From Ascaris suum (Eukaryota > Nematoda > Chromadorea > Rhabditida > Ascarididae): a stretch of 64,000 bases of DNA. Of this stretch, positions 15,912 through 30,468 are shown one piece after another. The position numbers and the translations under genes were made by a program. The first letter of the stretch is position 1, and each line of letters begins with the position of its first letter. The notes under the pieces were generated by a model. The model did not search any database. It had not been told where the DNA came from and saw nothing but the letters and a program-made list of their open reading frames with translations. The DNA lies in contig CM024190.1 in assembly GCA_013433145.1 (NCBI GenBank), positions 7,168,120 to 7,232,119 of the forward strand. The letters are read 5' to 3'.

Positions 15912-17340
15912 GGTCATTGTGCTAATATCGCAAGAAAGCGCACATCGCTCGAAATCACTCCTGAGGTGGAAGTGATTCGTTGAATTGCCAGGAGGTCTTT
16001 ATCGTCAATGTTAGTAGATAGTATTGTTTATTTATTAGGGCGACGGTGAATGACTTGAGAGGAATAGGCGCTAAGGGGCGGAAGGCATTAGGGGAGCGGA
16101 ATAATTTAAATAGATCGCTCCCCATAATTACTTACTTAACTTTTATTCAACTGATCTTCATGAATAATCGAAATGCTTTTGAAGAAAATAAATAGCACAT
16201 TGTTAGTTGCTATTCTTTATCGCTGATTGATTGAATTGCCAACACTCGTGAAATAATATGACTTCTGAATGTGATCTTTTCTTCTTTTTATATTTTTTTT
16301 AGGATGGCGCATTTTTTTTTTGTTATTTATTTGTTTATTTATTTATTTTGAAGGAATATATAGCTTTCAAATACTTTAGCACATCTACGTTTCTCAAATA
16401 TCTTTTCTCTTTTTGCAATTATAGTGGGCAATTTTGTTGGATTTTCGTTAATTTATAGATCCTCTTCATTTACCTGATGACATTTTATTGAGATAATGCA
16501 TTGGTTTGTTTGCATCACATGATATGCGAATAAAGCGTCACCTCCTTCTTTGTATTGATAAGTACCACCTCAACTGCGTTCTTCTCGGATATCACAAACT
16601 GCGACTGCATCATTCGCGAAAGATACATTTTTTTTTTGAAAGTTTTTTCTTCTCGATTACCTATAACGATGCCGTTATTCTCCGTACTGTCTATTTACCT
16701 GTTAATCAGCGACTGTTCTTTAAGGAGTGCCTATTTTTGTTGTTCACCCATGCGATGCCTATAATATGTAACAGATTAGTATTTTACGTTCAAACGAGAA
16801 TTTTTTTTGTAATCACGAATTCTTATCAAATATTGCTTAGAGAATTTTTCGAAGCAAATTGCACCTGTAGAGGTTCTGACTTGAATCGCAGACTTTCACT
16901 AGAATAACAAATTTTTGAGCAATGCTGGTGGATTATCCACGAAAATCGATTTTATTTTTGTCTGTAATCACTTGGAGGATCCAAAGCCGTCTCTTAGCAC
17001 TCATTACAACACACTCCTGAGCCTCAGATTGTCATCAAAAATTGCTGAAGAGATTTTCGGTGTTTTAAGCCAGCCTATCAATTTTGCTGCACCCCTCTCT
17101 CAACCCCCTTTTTAATTTCGTTAACGTCTTCTCTCCTTTCACTAGGTTCAGCTTTTTGGTCTCATCACCTTTCTACCTATAATTACAATAAATTCGACCG
17201 TGAATTCATCTCGTGAATGTTGCTGTATAGTTTGTCGACGCAACTATGAATGTAAAAAATAATCGCTGTAAATGTGTAAATATATAATGAAAATTGTCGT
17301 TTATGAAAATTAAAAAAAAGTTTTTAATAGCCTCGGTACG

Positions 17341-20300
17341 ATGTTAGCGGCACTGAGAAGCGTACAACGAGCGGCATTGAGCAGCACGCAACGAACTGCG
17401 CGCATTCCAATCAGCCTACAATGCAGGTTATTATTATTTTTTTTCTTCAAGCGAGTCTAATTTTTCCATTTGAATGTCGCAAGCGTTGAAGAAACAAAGA
17501 AGAAACAAGTGAAAATTTATCTAAGAGATGCACGATATGTGTTTTTTTTTTAATTTCAGCGCAAGGGTCTCAATCTCTGAGATTGATGAAGAAACAGCTA
17601 ATAATGCGTTCTACTGGGAAACCGAACATTGTACATTAATAACGCATAGGCTAATAATGTATAAGGAACCAAGAAAAAGAGATTTTCTTCATTTAGTCAT
17701 ATTACGAGAACATCAATTCTAAATTTTAAGAAATCTTCAGGTATCAGTAAATTATATACAACTTGATTAGTCCTATCAAAATAGCGATCGTATTACACCT
17801 GACATAAGTAAGAATTACAAAGGAGTTTGGATTCTGATTCCGGACATTTCGATTCCAGTGACAGCTTTTAATAAATCGGAGTGATGGAAAAAGCGCTGTG
17901 ATAAACCGTTTTAGATCTTGGCGAAATTATCACATTTGTTTCTATAGTTTCAAACGTTTTTTGCTGGCGCGCAGGAGAGATAAAGCTGAGACATTTTTTT
18001 TTCCGTTAGTAGGAAATCATCCCATGTGTCAACATTTGTGATGAGAACTGAGAGGAATAAGTTGTTATGGAGATTGCTTTTGAACAGCAAGTAATATTTC
18101 TCAAAGACAGACCTCCAGCTTATCGTAGCCAGCTTGGTAGAATTGAAACCAAAGGGTCATGTCAAGCAAAGGGCACAAAGTAGGTTGCATGCATAGATGA
18201 TCCGAGGAAGAGATACAAGATACATTGTGCGAACACCTTGCGAGGCAGTCATGTGGTGGCGCCGGAGGAAGAAATTTTGATAAGTGTTGATGTCACCCAC
18301 CACACGATATAAATTTTAACTCCTTAAGTCCGCAGCGTTTAATTCTGCATATCATATATTCTGTTGGCAAAATCGTTGATGAATCTGAACAGCTAATTAT
18401 TTCGAGGATTATCAGTTCTGCACGTAAAGTTCGGTATATAACCTACTATCGGGAAATCCGGTCAATTTTTTGCACAGCATTATTTCTCATTCTAGTTCCA
18501 CCTTCTTTCTGCCACTAGTTAGTCATATGCTGAAGTTGCGCCTTCCGAATTTCAGGAGATCGCCTTTCCATAGAGGGACGTGTATTTGGGAGATGCGCTA
18601 GAATCATTACAACGTGAACGATTGTAGCTGTATTCTGATGTTAAATAGTCTGCAGGTTGGCTAGTGATCTTCCGCATGATGCGTTTGCCGTAATCATCGG
18701 CGGTGGTGTATCGGGTACGTCGCTCGCCTATCACTTAACAAAACGCAATATTAAGGATGTTGTTGTACTTGAGAAGCAAACCATCGCATCGGGAACCACG
18801 TGGCATTCGGTTCGCTTGTCTTCTAAATAGTTTGTTTTTTTTTTTTTTTTTAATCGGAATAATGATAAGAGGAGTTGAATAAACATCGCTTTCATTTGTT
18901 TGAACCATGAATCCTTGAAAAATAAATTTTGCAGTCTTGAAGCAAACACTGTTAAATAAAAGGAAATTAATTAAATATATTGCTCGAGAATTTTTCAATT
19001 TTTTTTTTCACCGAATAGCTGAAAAAAAGAAGCATTCGAATAAATAATCTTTCGTGCAAGCTTTCCGGTGATTCTACATCCGTGTTTAGTCAATAATCCG
19101 GTGAAGCGTTTTTTGGCGATGGTGTTCCGTGATCCACGTATCCGATGCACATAACTAAGGTATAAAGAGATATTGACGGGCAGCACGTATATATATATCG
19201 AATTGTGTTGCTGCGGTATTTGGCATGTCTGCATAAAGCGCTTTTCAGCCGGGTATGGTGATTGGATGCCATCCCTCGCACAGGTACAGACCAATGTTGG
19301 CCTACTCAGCCCAACTTTATAATCGAATTGCTAAAGAAACCGGCGTGGTAAGTACATATTTCTTTTTTAGTATAGTCTTTGAACGCCTTCTTCCTGCTTT
19401 TTGTGCAGATGAGAATTAGAAGGCATTCACGAGATGAGCATTTCAAGAAACACAAATCTGAGCGAACGTTTAGTACATCTAATATGCATTATTTATTGAT
19501 AATATCGACTTTGCGATATTACCTGATTATTGTATATGAAAGTTATATTAAAAAAAAATGGAACGATTGATTTTAAAACGGCGGAAATAGGCTATGACAC
19601 CTGAGAGGTAATCAATGCTTCAATAAGTTCTATTCTTATCCAGTGGCAGTTGCATTTATCCATAATCACAATTCATCAATCCTTTTTTCATTATATTCAT
19701 TGAAAATAACAAATGATAACAAATATTCTAGGATGTAAAATTTCATCAGCAAGGAACCATACATTTAGCGACAAATGAAGCGGTCATGAATGGTTTTCGT
19801 CAATATGTTGCATGCGATTATTTTCAGGTAATATAGTTGATCTTTATTTCATTCGAAAAAAGATTATTATTGATTGATTTATTAGAGCGTTTAGGATACT
19901 GTAATATCCAAGAATGGAGATTTTCAAGGCAGTTTGTCTCGCACTATGTTACTTAAAATTTTATCTTTGAACTTGATTAGTTAAATTTATCGCGTAAATA
20001 GAAGTGAAGCATTGTGAGTGAAGTAGAGATCGAAGATCAACGATAGTGAGCTCTGCACATCCGTGGCATCGTACTACTTTACATTCAGAAGTTTTTGCCA
20101 TCACTGTGCAGGAGTACTTTTTTAAGGGAATTATAAAATTTTATGAGATTTTTGAGTGAGGGTGATTAATGAATGAGTGGGAGGGGAAAAGAGCTTGAGT
20201 GGGAAGGAAAAAATGGGGTATTTTTTAAATCTCATAATGCTTGGAGAGAAATTTATTCGAACGTTTGGGTAGAATGGTGTGAAAGGATATAGTCAGCTTC

Positions 20301-23300
20301 ATCAGTTTTTCAGTATTTATTCACTACGAACGGTTGATGAGGTATGGCTCTTCCAACTTTCGAAAACCGATGTGTACTGCGGATGATAGATGTGTTTATA
20401 TTTGCGTCAAAAGTCTAACGGCTTATATAGTAAGCAGATTCGACGACTGATAAGTTTTAGGAAGGTGATGTTTGTAAAACGACTTTAATTGGTCCCGATG
20501 AAGTGAAAAAGCTAGCGCCAATAGTGGATACGACAAAAGTGCTTGGTGCACTGTACACAACAGGAGACGGGTTCGTCGATCCACGGGCACTCACTAAGGC
20601 TTTGGCGAAAGGTGCTGAGAATGGAGGCGCCATCATTGTTGAGCACTGCCCTCCGTTCAAGCTTATCGAGCAACCTAGTGGAGAATTTATCGTGCAACTG
20701 GAAGATGGACGGGAAGTGAAGGCTAAGAACATTGTTAACGCTGCTGGTTAGCGTTCCTTCAGCATTCCCTTTAAGTCCTCTTATTTTATGCCTCGCGTAT
20801 GGCTAGGTTATTCAAGAATTTCCGCTGAAGAGTTGTAATATTTGGCCACTTGGAAAGGTGGGAAAGATTTTTTTCAGAGGTGAAGTTTTTTTTTCAACGC
20901 TTCATTGGGCTAGAAAAGCGTCCATCTAAGTCAGGCTAACGTTCGAGGCAAAGGATTCTGAATGAATGCACAACTTCTAGTTTTCAATATTGATGCAGTG
21001 CTGCAAATTGGCTTAATGAAAGAACATCTATGTTGAGGCGTTCTAAGTTTGTTGTTATCGAACTACTATGAGCTCCCTCTAAAAGAGCGCCATCAAAACG
21101 GAAGAGCATCTTGAACCTCTTGAATCGACATCCAACTTAAGGAGCGTCTCTTTGTCAGTGCCACCTAAAAATGTTCTCTCACAAGTCGTAGGGAAGAAAA
21201 ACGTGAATGAAATGAGATGGGAAGGGGTGCGTTGCAGCCTCACGTGTGCTACTTATAAGGCATTTAGTCGTGTATGTATAGCCCCTATGTCCTGTGCAAA
21301 GAATGGTCTGTGTTTTTCTATTTCGTAAAGAAGTAAACGACAGGTTGAGCGCTTTGTTTTATAGTAATGTCTAGAGGATTTCTCTCACTACATAAAAATT
21401 CGCGAATTTAAGGAGCTGAAGTTAATTTTGAGAGGTGAAAGACATCTTCATTTGTCAGAGGTTTTTCCCCCGGCACTATCAGATGACTGTCTTGCAAGGT
21501 ATTCGAGCAATATAGTTTGCATCTCTTCCTTGGGTAATATATGTATGAAACCTGCCTTATGCCCTTTGCTTGAAATGACCCCACGATTTCAACTTTTAAT
21601 GTTCGTTCAAGTTATCTGTGATAGGACAAACATCTGTCGCTAAAAAACATTATTTATTGCTCGAGAAATTGCACCAAAAAAATCTGACATGCCTTCAGTT
21701 CTCACTACAAATGATGATGCATAGAATTATCTTTCATTGGTCGAACGAAATTTCTCGCAGTTTCTGATGCAGTGTGCCAGCAGAAAGTTGTGAAACGATG
21801 TAAATAACGAGCTATTTTAGTCGGAATCCAACAGGGCTTATTACAGCGCCATTTTCATTGTCCCGATGTTTGGATTTCCAATTTGCTAAAAATTCATCAA
21901 AGTGCTTCTGATTCGTGACTTATTGCCACGTTAAAAAATTTTTAATGCTTTATCGGCACTCGTTGACGTACGATCTGATCGAAAAATTCGCCTCCTCACC
22001 TTTCAACTATGAACTATAGGTCTGACTACTACTATCATCTCAATAGTATCTTACACTTTAAACATATGCTATATTCATCAAAAACTTGTTCTAGTCGGAA
22101 TATTCCATTGTTTGATCAGTTGAATTGCTCCATTTTATATGAAACTAATATATATGATTACAACAAACGGTCTAAAAAATTTACAACGTAACTTATGAAT
22201 TAATTTCTGAAAATAGAGGTAATAGCGTATTTGAAGGTGATTGTGAGTTGAGTCTACACATAGGTTAAGCTAACGTTCAAAAACGTCGATCGATTCAAAA
22301 AGTTCTCCCAAAAATATAAATTAAAATTATATATAGTACTATTGTCCTTACTTTCATGGAATGCAAAAGGTAAAAAAAAAGCAGTACAAAAGACGGAGAA
22401 AAAACACCTATATAATTTAACTGAGGCAAATTCGCTCTACATCATTCAATCAAGTGCAAGAGCACTTCAGTTTCTGGAGAACACAGTAGTTGAAGTCATT
22501 TCATTTTTAGGCTTATGGGCCAACGATGTGGCGAAGCAGACAAAACATGAAATACCTTTCGTTGATATCGAAATTCGATACGCGTGGATTGGGCCAATAC
22601 CTGAGGTAGGTGTGCGGTTTATGAAACAACAGCGATCACGTTCATTTTCGAGAATTTTATCCTCAGTGCACATCCACATGAAGGATTAATTGTATTTCAT
22701 CTCATCGCTTCTTTAGTTGATTAAGGAACCAATTTATAAGCATAAAAAGAACCATTAAATTGCAATAATTCAGCATTATTATCTTTCAAGAGATAAGCAC
22801 ATTGAGGCTGTTCATTCGATTTAACGCAAATTTCATCTTATTTAATATTTATCTTTCTTTTTTAGATGGGCAAACTGGGAAATATACCTTCGATAATTGA
22901 TCACGATAGCACGTTCTACTTACGTCAGATGGGCGATGATAAGCTCTACTTTGGTGCTTTTGATAAGGAACCAATTGTTAGAGATGATTGGAGAGTAGAA
23001 ATGCCGAAAGGTTTGCATATCTCATTCATACCATTTAAATATTTTCCTCTATCTCATTAATAGGCTGTAGTTGCTTCGTTGGGAAATTTCTTCGAACATT
23101 GAACAATAGGTAACAGCGAAAAGGTTAAACATAACCGTAGATTCGAACTGCACTTCTCACTTCCTAGCAGAACCTCTTACTTGTTATTTGCTGTTTGTTA
23201 TATTTTTGTCTATCACCTTTGACTATTATAATTTATTAATTAATGGCCGTATGAATTTTACCTTCGAATGGTTTATCTTCAGTTCATTATTTCGTGGAGC

Positions 23301-26300
23301 ATCTCAACACAAAATTAGCATGTGATATCTTTCGATTGTATTTTATTTGCAGTTATATTGTAATTATTGCATAAGCTTAATTTGAATGCTACCTCAGTAT
23401 GTTGTTTTAAGACGCGAAAGTGGAGCCAAATTTTGAACATTTGGACAGCGCATATAAGGTCGCATGCAAAATGATCCCAGTGTTGAAAGGAGCACCTATC
23501 GAAGCGAATGCATCCGCTATAACAATGACGCCTGATGCTTATCCACTTGTCGGTCCGGTCAATTGGCGACAGAACTATTGGCTTCAGGTTTCTATTTGCA
23601 CTTTCAAAATTTAACCGTTTGATTCTTTTTTCTATCCTATTTTGTTTTAATTTTTCGAAATTATTGAATTGTTGTGTTGAATTTCTTAAGTTTTTCATTT
23701 TGCCGATTGATGTAATTTTCCGATTTTTAAAAATTTAAGAAATTATTAATTGCATTTTCTTATTGTTGTATATTAGTAAAGAATTTTTTTCTTCTACTAT
23801 ATAGTGGATTATCTTTCAGTTGGATGAAATCGGCGGAATCGAAAGAGTAGTCAGTCTAATACCATCTCATTTAGATGGCGTTTTTTTTTTCCGCTTTAAG
23901 GTGATTATTGTAAATTGATATAAACAAAAGATATACGGATGGAACTGTTTGTCTAGCGATAGAGAGTTTAGACGGTTTGAGGCAACTCGACTTTGTGGAT
24001 TGCTCTCTTCGAATGAGAAAATATACGGAGATTTTTGGCTTTTAGTGTTCTTGGTGGATGCTTTTACTGTGGAGGAATATTTCGAGTATTATGAGTGTAT
24101 GCTCAAAGCAAATACTATGTAAAAATGAACTTTATTTCAGACAGGTTATTCAGATGGTGTAACGAGCGGTGGTGGTCTCGGAAAGTATTTGGCCGATTGG
24201 ATGGTTGATGGGGAACCACCATCGGAATTATTTGACACAGATCCGAATAGGTAATATCGATTTTTTTTTTTTTTTAAATTGTTATCCTCTAAATGTCGAA
24301 TTGAGCTAGTGGAAATTGAAGTAAATTGTTTAAAGTTTTTGATATTTCATGGCAGCAGTAATTTCTATCATATTCTTGTCGTACTGTAATAGGAATGCCT
24401 CTGCGAGATACTTCTCAAAAATATTTTAATTACTAATGGAATTATAGCCCACTATATCTATCATTGCATATCATAAGGGAAGTAAGTAAATGCTATATTG
24501 CGATAAGGAAAATTTGATTTGTTGTTGGTTCATCTCTTTAATTTTAGATTCGCTCGGTGGTCAACACATAAGTTTATTGCCGAGAAGAGTCGCGAAACCA
24601 TGTCGATGTTTTTCAACTCGGCGACTACACAACGTCCGGCCGGTCGGCCAACCGAACGTGTCAGCGGGATTTACGCACGACTGGCCAACCAGGGTGGCTC
24701 GTTCTTGTTCAGGAATGGATGGGAGGTCTTTTTTTTTGGAGAAATTCAAAGCTTTCTTTTGTAAATCTTGTTTCTTCTTTTTGTTTGCATCGAAAAATCC
24801 ATTGACGGCTATCGAATTGGATCATTTTCTACTGTCGGCCTTCCATCGCTTTTGCATGTGGGGCAAGTAAGATGCTATGTTGACTTTATTTTTTATTCTC
24901 AAAATTGACTGAATTTACTGTTTTTTAAATAACTGCGAGAGTCAATTGCTAGGTTTTGAAATAATGAATGTAATCCACGCCCGACCTTATGAACATTTCA
25001 GAAAGCACTGTAGGATTTTGATTGCCTGGCAAGGCGTTGAGACGACCGTGCAGCGTGCATTTCTGCAAACGCGACGCACATTGCAGAGATTTGCATTTCA
25101 GGTGGCACAGTCGTTTGCATCACCGAATGAGACAATTTTGCAATCAATGATTCGTGAGTATGAGATGGCAACAACAAAATGTGCAATCGTCGACCTCACA
25201 TGGAGGGGTAAGATTGAGGTGGGTTTCAGTTTCTTTGTAAAATTTCACTGCCAGTTGCTTTACTATTAGCATTGGAAAACATTTAGTCATTGGTCTAAAA
25301 TTTCCAGCTGTCCAATTTTCTTTCTCATATTTTAAACATATTTGGTGGTTCTGCAGAAAAAAAAAATGCAAAACAGGTTAGTATGATCATGAAAATAAAA
25401 AGATCATTCGTGAAGGTGCGTCGCTGCGAATAAACGAGGTGTCCTTTACGAAAAAAAGTAACGAATTTGTTGCCTATGCTTATTCAGTATTTCATGTTAA
25501 GCACGCTAGTGACCATCTACAAATACTTGTAATTTTCATCGCTGAAAATAGACTTGAAAATGAAAGATTAGGAGGGCAAAGTTCTCTCGAAAACACACCA
25601 TCAAAGCAGGTACGAATTGAGCAAGGTAAGAAGAGCAGGAAGAGTCAGTCTGCTTGCGTAGTTCGATGACTCGTCTCTTTGATAATGATTGGAAACGATG
25701 CTATGATTAGATTGATTATACATAATAATGCAGATATCCTAGAAGGAAGTTTTTACTCAACTGATAAGTCTTCAAATTTTCTTTCCCGCTTTAGGTAACA
25801 TTTTTACCACATCAAATGCTCTCCATAGGCATCGGAAAAACTCGTATAGCAACGGTAAACAACTGTCATTTTTTGATATCTCATTGCTTCTTTGTCGTTG
25901 CCGGTTTTCCCAACAACGTGAAGAATGCGGGCAATGCCCATAAAACGGGTGCAGTAGAACAAGGATTGAGGCTTTGAAAGGTTTTATGTCAGCTATGATG
26001 ACGAGCTCGAAAGTGATAGTTATTAATGAACTGAAATATTTTTCATGTTGTGAAAGTGTAGGTACGAGGACCGGATTCGATAATATTACTGGATCAAGTG
26101 ATGACGAATACGGTGCCAGGACTTGGCTCAATTACTTCGAGCCTTATGCTTACTCGACGTGGAAATATACTTGCACCATTCACCATTTTTCATCACGATC
26201 AGTATAAGTTGGTGGCAATAATTGCTTATGATATGAATATTATCGTTATATTTCTGCTTTTTTTCTATTGTTCGCTTTTCTCAGATTTGACGATATTTGC

Positions 26301-27316
26301 ATAGGAGAAAAATTGTCGAATAATAAGCATCAAGTTTTTTTTTGCAGGTTTATATTTACAGCAAAACTTATTTTATGACTTCGGAAAATCGAATAATTCA
26401 TTTGAATGTGAAAATAGTGGGAAATTTTGAGATTTTTTTCTCTGAAAATTAATTTCTGCATGTAAAAACTTTTGCAAAAAAGAAACCTCCGTTTCATAAA
26501 ACATTTTGCAATCGAATAATGAACGTAATTTTATGTAGGTAAACTCATCCTATGCAATTGCAATTGCAATTGTAATTTTTTCCGGAATCTGTGTACACCC
26601 AATGCAATCAAAAATAATTATAAATGCTGAAAAGTTTCAAATAGCTTTTCAATGGTAGTGCTTAATGAATTGTTTCAGAACGAATTTCATTCTATTGACC
26701 GATCCGGAAAGAGAATCACGTGACTTATATTGGCTACAAAAAGAGGCCGCAGAGCGCAAATTGAACGTTCAGATTACTATTGTTAGCGAATATTTAGCAT
26801 CACTTGCAGTCGTTGGACCATCAAGTCGTGATGTAAGCGTCCATAAATTTATCATTTTTTTTTTCAATCTTTTCCGTTCATTGAAAAACACAAAAGTCCT
26901 ATCAATATAAAAGGCATCGGTTTTTTTCCTCATCAGTCAAACGATATGAATAGAGACTGAGATGGACAGGTGCTTAGAGACCGTCGATCGTGAATACATG
27001 TTTGCAGTAAGCGAATGTAATTTTCTAAATTGATAGGGGTGTACGTATCTGTTTACGATGCACAGTGTATCTTCTGTCGAACTTTGTACGAAAGTGCATT
27101 TTTGTTCAGATAATTGTACAAACAAATTGTTGTCATGTTGCAAAAATTGATGCCTGTTTATGACCACCTTGATGATAATCACTCCTTGAAAATAGCAGCA
27201 TTTAAGCGTTGAACCTCTAATGAGTTGATTAAACCGTTTATCTTATCACTTATTAGACTTCTTATCATTTGATTTAATCTTTTATCTTATCGGTTACCAC
27301 TTGATCAGTTCACTGA

Positions 27317-27383
<67 letters not shown>

Positions 27384-30300
27384 GCGTATATAATGAATTG
27401 AACTTTGCGAGATTGATCAATTGGATGAAGCAGTAATAGCAAGTTTCGCGATTAATATTTTAGATAGGCAGAATTATTATATTCGAGAAATATATTCATA
27501 AATAAACGAATACATTTTTTTCGATATAACTGACAAAATAAGAAAGTGGAATTAATGAATATAATTAAACAAAATCGAGAGCATATTGCTTCATTTAAAA
27601 GATAAATGTTTAAGATTCTGAGGTAATCACGGTTTCGTAGAAGATATTTTATCGATCAGTTCTTACCTGTAGAGGTAATCTAACCATCAATTATGGTTTT
27701 TCAGCGACAAGTTTGCGTCCAAGAAGCATAAGCATCACAAGAACTCATGCTTTACTGATGACGACAACCATTTTATCGTCCTATACTTTCCTCTCCTACT
27801 TCTGCCTTTGTGGAACGTCGACGGAGCAAACTAGAAAATTCTGCACGATTTTATATCTATTATATCCAGAGGTTAAGTAATTTGGTATTCAGCAGGTCAC
27901 ATGTTTTAGGAGGTATGTTTTTTAACTGATAGTCGGGTGTATGATAGTTGAGGGTAAGCTTTTAAGGTGCTACAAGGACTCACCAAGTCGGATATGTCAG
28001 ACAAAGGGTTTGGACAACGATCGACGAGGCTGCTCCGTCTTAACAACGTGCCAGCAGTTGCTGCTCGTACCTCCACTCTTACTGGACAACTTTCATTCGA
28101 ACTATTCCACGATAGGTTAATATGAGTCGTATAGTTTTTGCGATTGTTTGCCATAGGCTTTTCCATTACAGCTTGTTCGTTCTCATCTATGCATTTCTTC
28201 GCCGTAAGATAGCACCAATACGTTATAAAATAGTCTTTATTTTTGCAGCAAATGAAATTTTTATTCAAAAATGTTCTTCTCGAAATATCAGCTATAAACA
28301 AGGAGATCGAACATTCAACTCTATTCTTTAATTCGCCATCATCTAATAGTATTAATAAAAAAAAGTGTTTTCCACGTGTCAACTTAGGAACATTTTTGAC
28401 TCATATCGATGAGGTTAATCCCCTCTCTGTTATTTTTGACTTCATAATGAATAAACAAATTTGCATAAAAGAATATTAGTGGAATTGCATTTGAAAATGT
28501 CGTTGTTGTGTTAGAGATGTGGAGAAACTTTCGATTGGACTAATTTATAGGGCTGACACTTTAAATCTTTATAATACGTTAATGAGAGAAGGAGAATCGT
28601 ATGGCATTACGAATTGTGGACAAGATGCATTCAATATTATGCGACTCGAACATGGATTCAAACTATGGGGAAGAGAGGTTCGTTTTGATGGATTTATTCT
28701 TCATTTATTTAATTTATTTTCATCGAAGATTTTCTGTGGATTAAATTTTACTATTTGATGTTCGCTAACTCTTTACTTTTACAACTTTAGGCTATCTAAA
28801 ATAAAGTTATAAAGTAATGCCTCATAGAATCTTCTATAATAGAGAACATCTGGAAGAGGAATTGCATATTTCATTGCTCGATAATTAAAGGCACCATATA
28901 AACGCGATGAATTTAATTAACATTGAAGATAAAGTCCATTATCAACTTCATTGCATTCGAGGTAGTTAGGCGGAATTTTCATGCATTGAAAACTAGAAGA
29001 ATGACATTCACTTATGAGCGTTCTTCGCGCGCCGAATATTCGCCTATTGCAGAGATTATATTTGAAAATTCTTTATTATTGATGTATATTTAATGCTTTT
29101 TTCTTAGTAATTTACTAGCAAAAAGTAATTTTTATATAATATAAACAAAAAAATATATATATGTATAAATTTAGCTAACCCTTGATACGAATCCATTCGA
29201 ATGTGGATTGCATCATTTGGTTGATCTGAATAAGAAGGATTTCATCGGTAAAACATCTGCTGTGGAATTATCGCAGAAAAAGTGGAATAGAAAACTGGTA
29301 TCGTTAAGTTTTCTCTATTCGTTTTTTCTTTCAAGACATTTTTTTTTAGAATAGAGGAAATTATTACGATGTTGACAGTGACATCAACGATTTGTTGAGT
29401 ATGACTTTAATTTTTCTTTTTTCTTCAAAAGATTAAATCGGTGAATTCTAAGACCGTTAAGAAACAAAAAAACAAGACAAAAAAGCAGAAAAAAATTGAA
29501 TTGAGCACCTGATTCGATGTTTTCGTTGTCGTTTAACTCGATGTACGTTTAGAAACTGTTTTTACCTTCTGCAGTTAATTGAAAAGTATTTCTGGCGTAT
29601 CATTGAGTAGCACTAGACATTAACCCAGTTAGTAAATCCTACACGCTGTCAGCTGTTTTTCAACAAAACAGAAAGATTTTTTTTCAAAGTTTTATAAGTT
29701 CGAAAAGTTGTCTCAATTTATCCGGAAAAGTTATCTCAATTTATCCGGAAAAGTTGTCTCAATTTATCCGGAAAATTTGAAGTTCTTTTAATAGCATTCA
29801 AATGTTGCGATCAAATATGGCAAATTGCGAGTTTGATAAATAATTAAGATGTTCATTAGCATTTCCCATTCATATCGGTTACAGTAATTGTCAATGTGCG
29901 TTGATCAAGTTGATTATTTGCGCTTTTATAACTGATCAGAATTTAAGAAAAATTAGAAGAAAAGCTCACTCAGTGCCGAATCGTTTAGAGATCAAAAATT
30001 AGGGAAGAAAAGGATAAGCATACTTAGCAAAACAAAAGGTAAAACTATTCTATCCATCTCTCAGGTACATGAACTGTTTGTTTCTTACCTATAACTGTTT
30101 GTTTCTTACTTACCTATAGCTTACCTATTCTTAGCAACTCAATCTCTCAGGTCTTACCTATAAAACCTCTCTTGCTATTATTGTGATTTTTAAACGATAT
30201 AAGAAATGAAAAATGCTGCCAACCGTAATTTGATGGTCGGCTCATTTTTCTGTGTTTAATTAAATTATGCTATCACACCTTTTTCCGCATTAAAACTTTT

Positions 30301-30400
30301 TTTTGAACATTAAAAAAAAAAGTGCAGCAGCGAATGCGATCTAAAATTGTACTTTCTTTTTTAGAAAAGAACGTTAGCAACATGAATATATATAATATAT

Positions 30401-30468
<68 letters not shown>

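Larger units (their letters stand above)
10909..17340. other. Intergenic region between thioesterase and DMGDH-like genes
   Basis: About 6.4 kb of AT-rich sequence with poly-G tracts at 12273-12285 and 13275-13291, numerous T runs, a TTTATT-type microsatellite near 16320-16350 and one 36-bp tandem duplication at 15840. The promoter of the DMGDH-like gene is expected just before 17341. A pyrimidine-rich CTCCTTTCACTAG at about 17133-17145 could be a 5' UTR or spliced-leader acceptor. I see no confidently coding region. Confidence 0.5.

Noticed and set aside
16506..16907. 133-codon + strand ORF
   Set aside because: Composition is Phe/Ile/Leu-rich as expected from T-rich DNA, it has no splice or start context and no recognisable motif.
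23820..23900. Possible extra DMGDH exon (DEIGGIERVVSLIPSHLDG)
   Set aside because: Including it would split the conserved join between NYWLQ (exon 8) and TGYSDG (exon 9), which already match relatives and join in phase; the reading ends in a T-run artefact.
24726..24870. Open continuation of DMGDH exon 10 past the GTCTTT donor
   Set aside because: Read-through gives Phe-rich noise, whereas splicing to 25102 restores the expected order up to VDLTWRGKIE.
25439..25669. 76-codon ORF in DMGDH intron 11
   Set aside because: It lies between two exons whose sequence joins perfectly without it, and it is not above chance length.
27906..28382. 158-codon minus-strand ORF
   Set aside because: It is antisense to DMGDH exon 14, which is well supported on the + strand.
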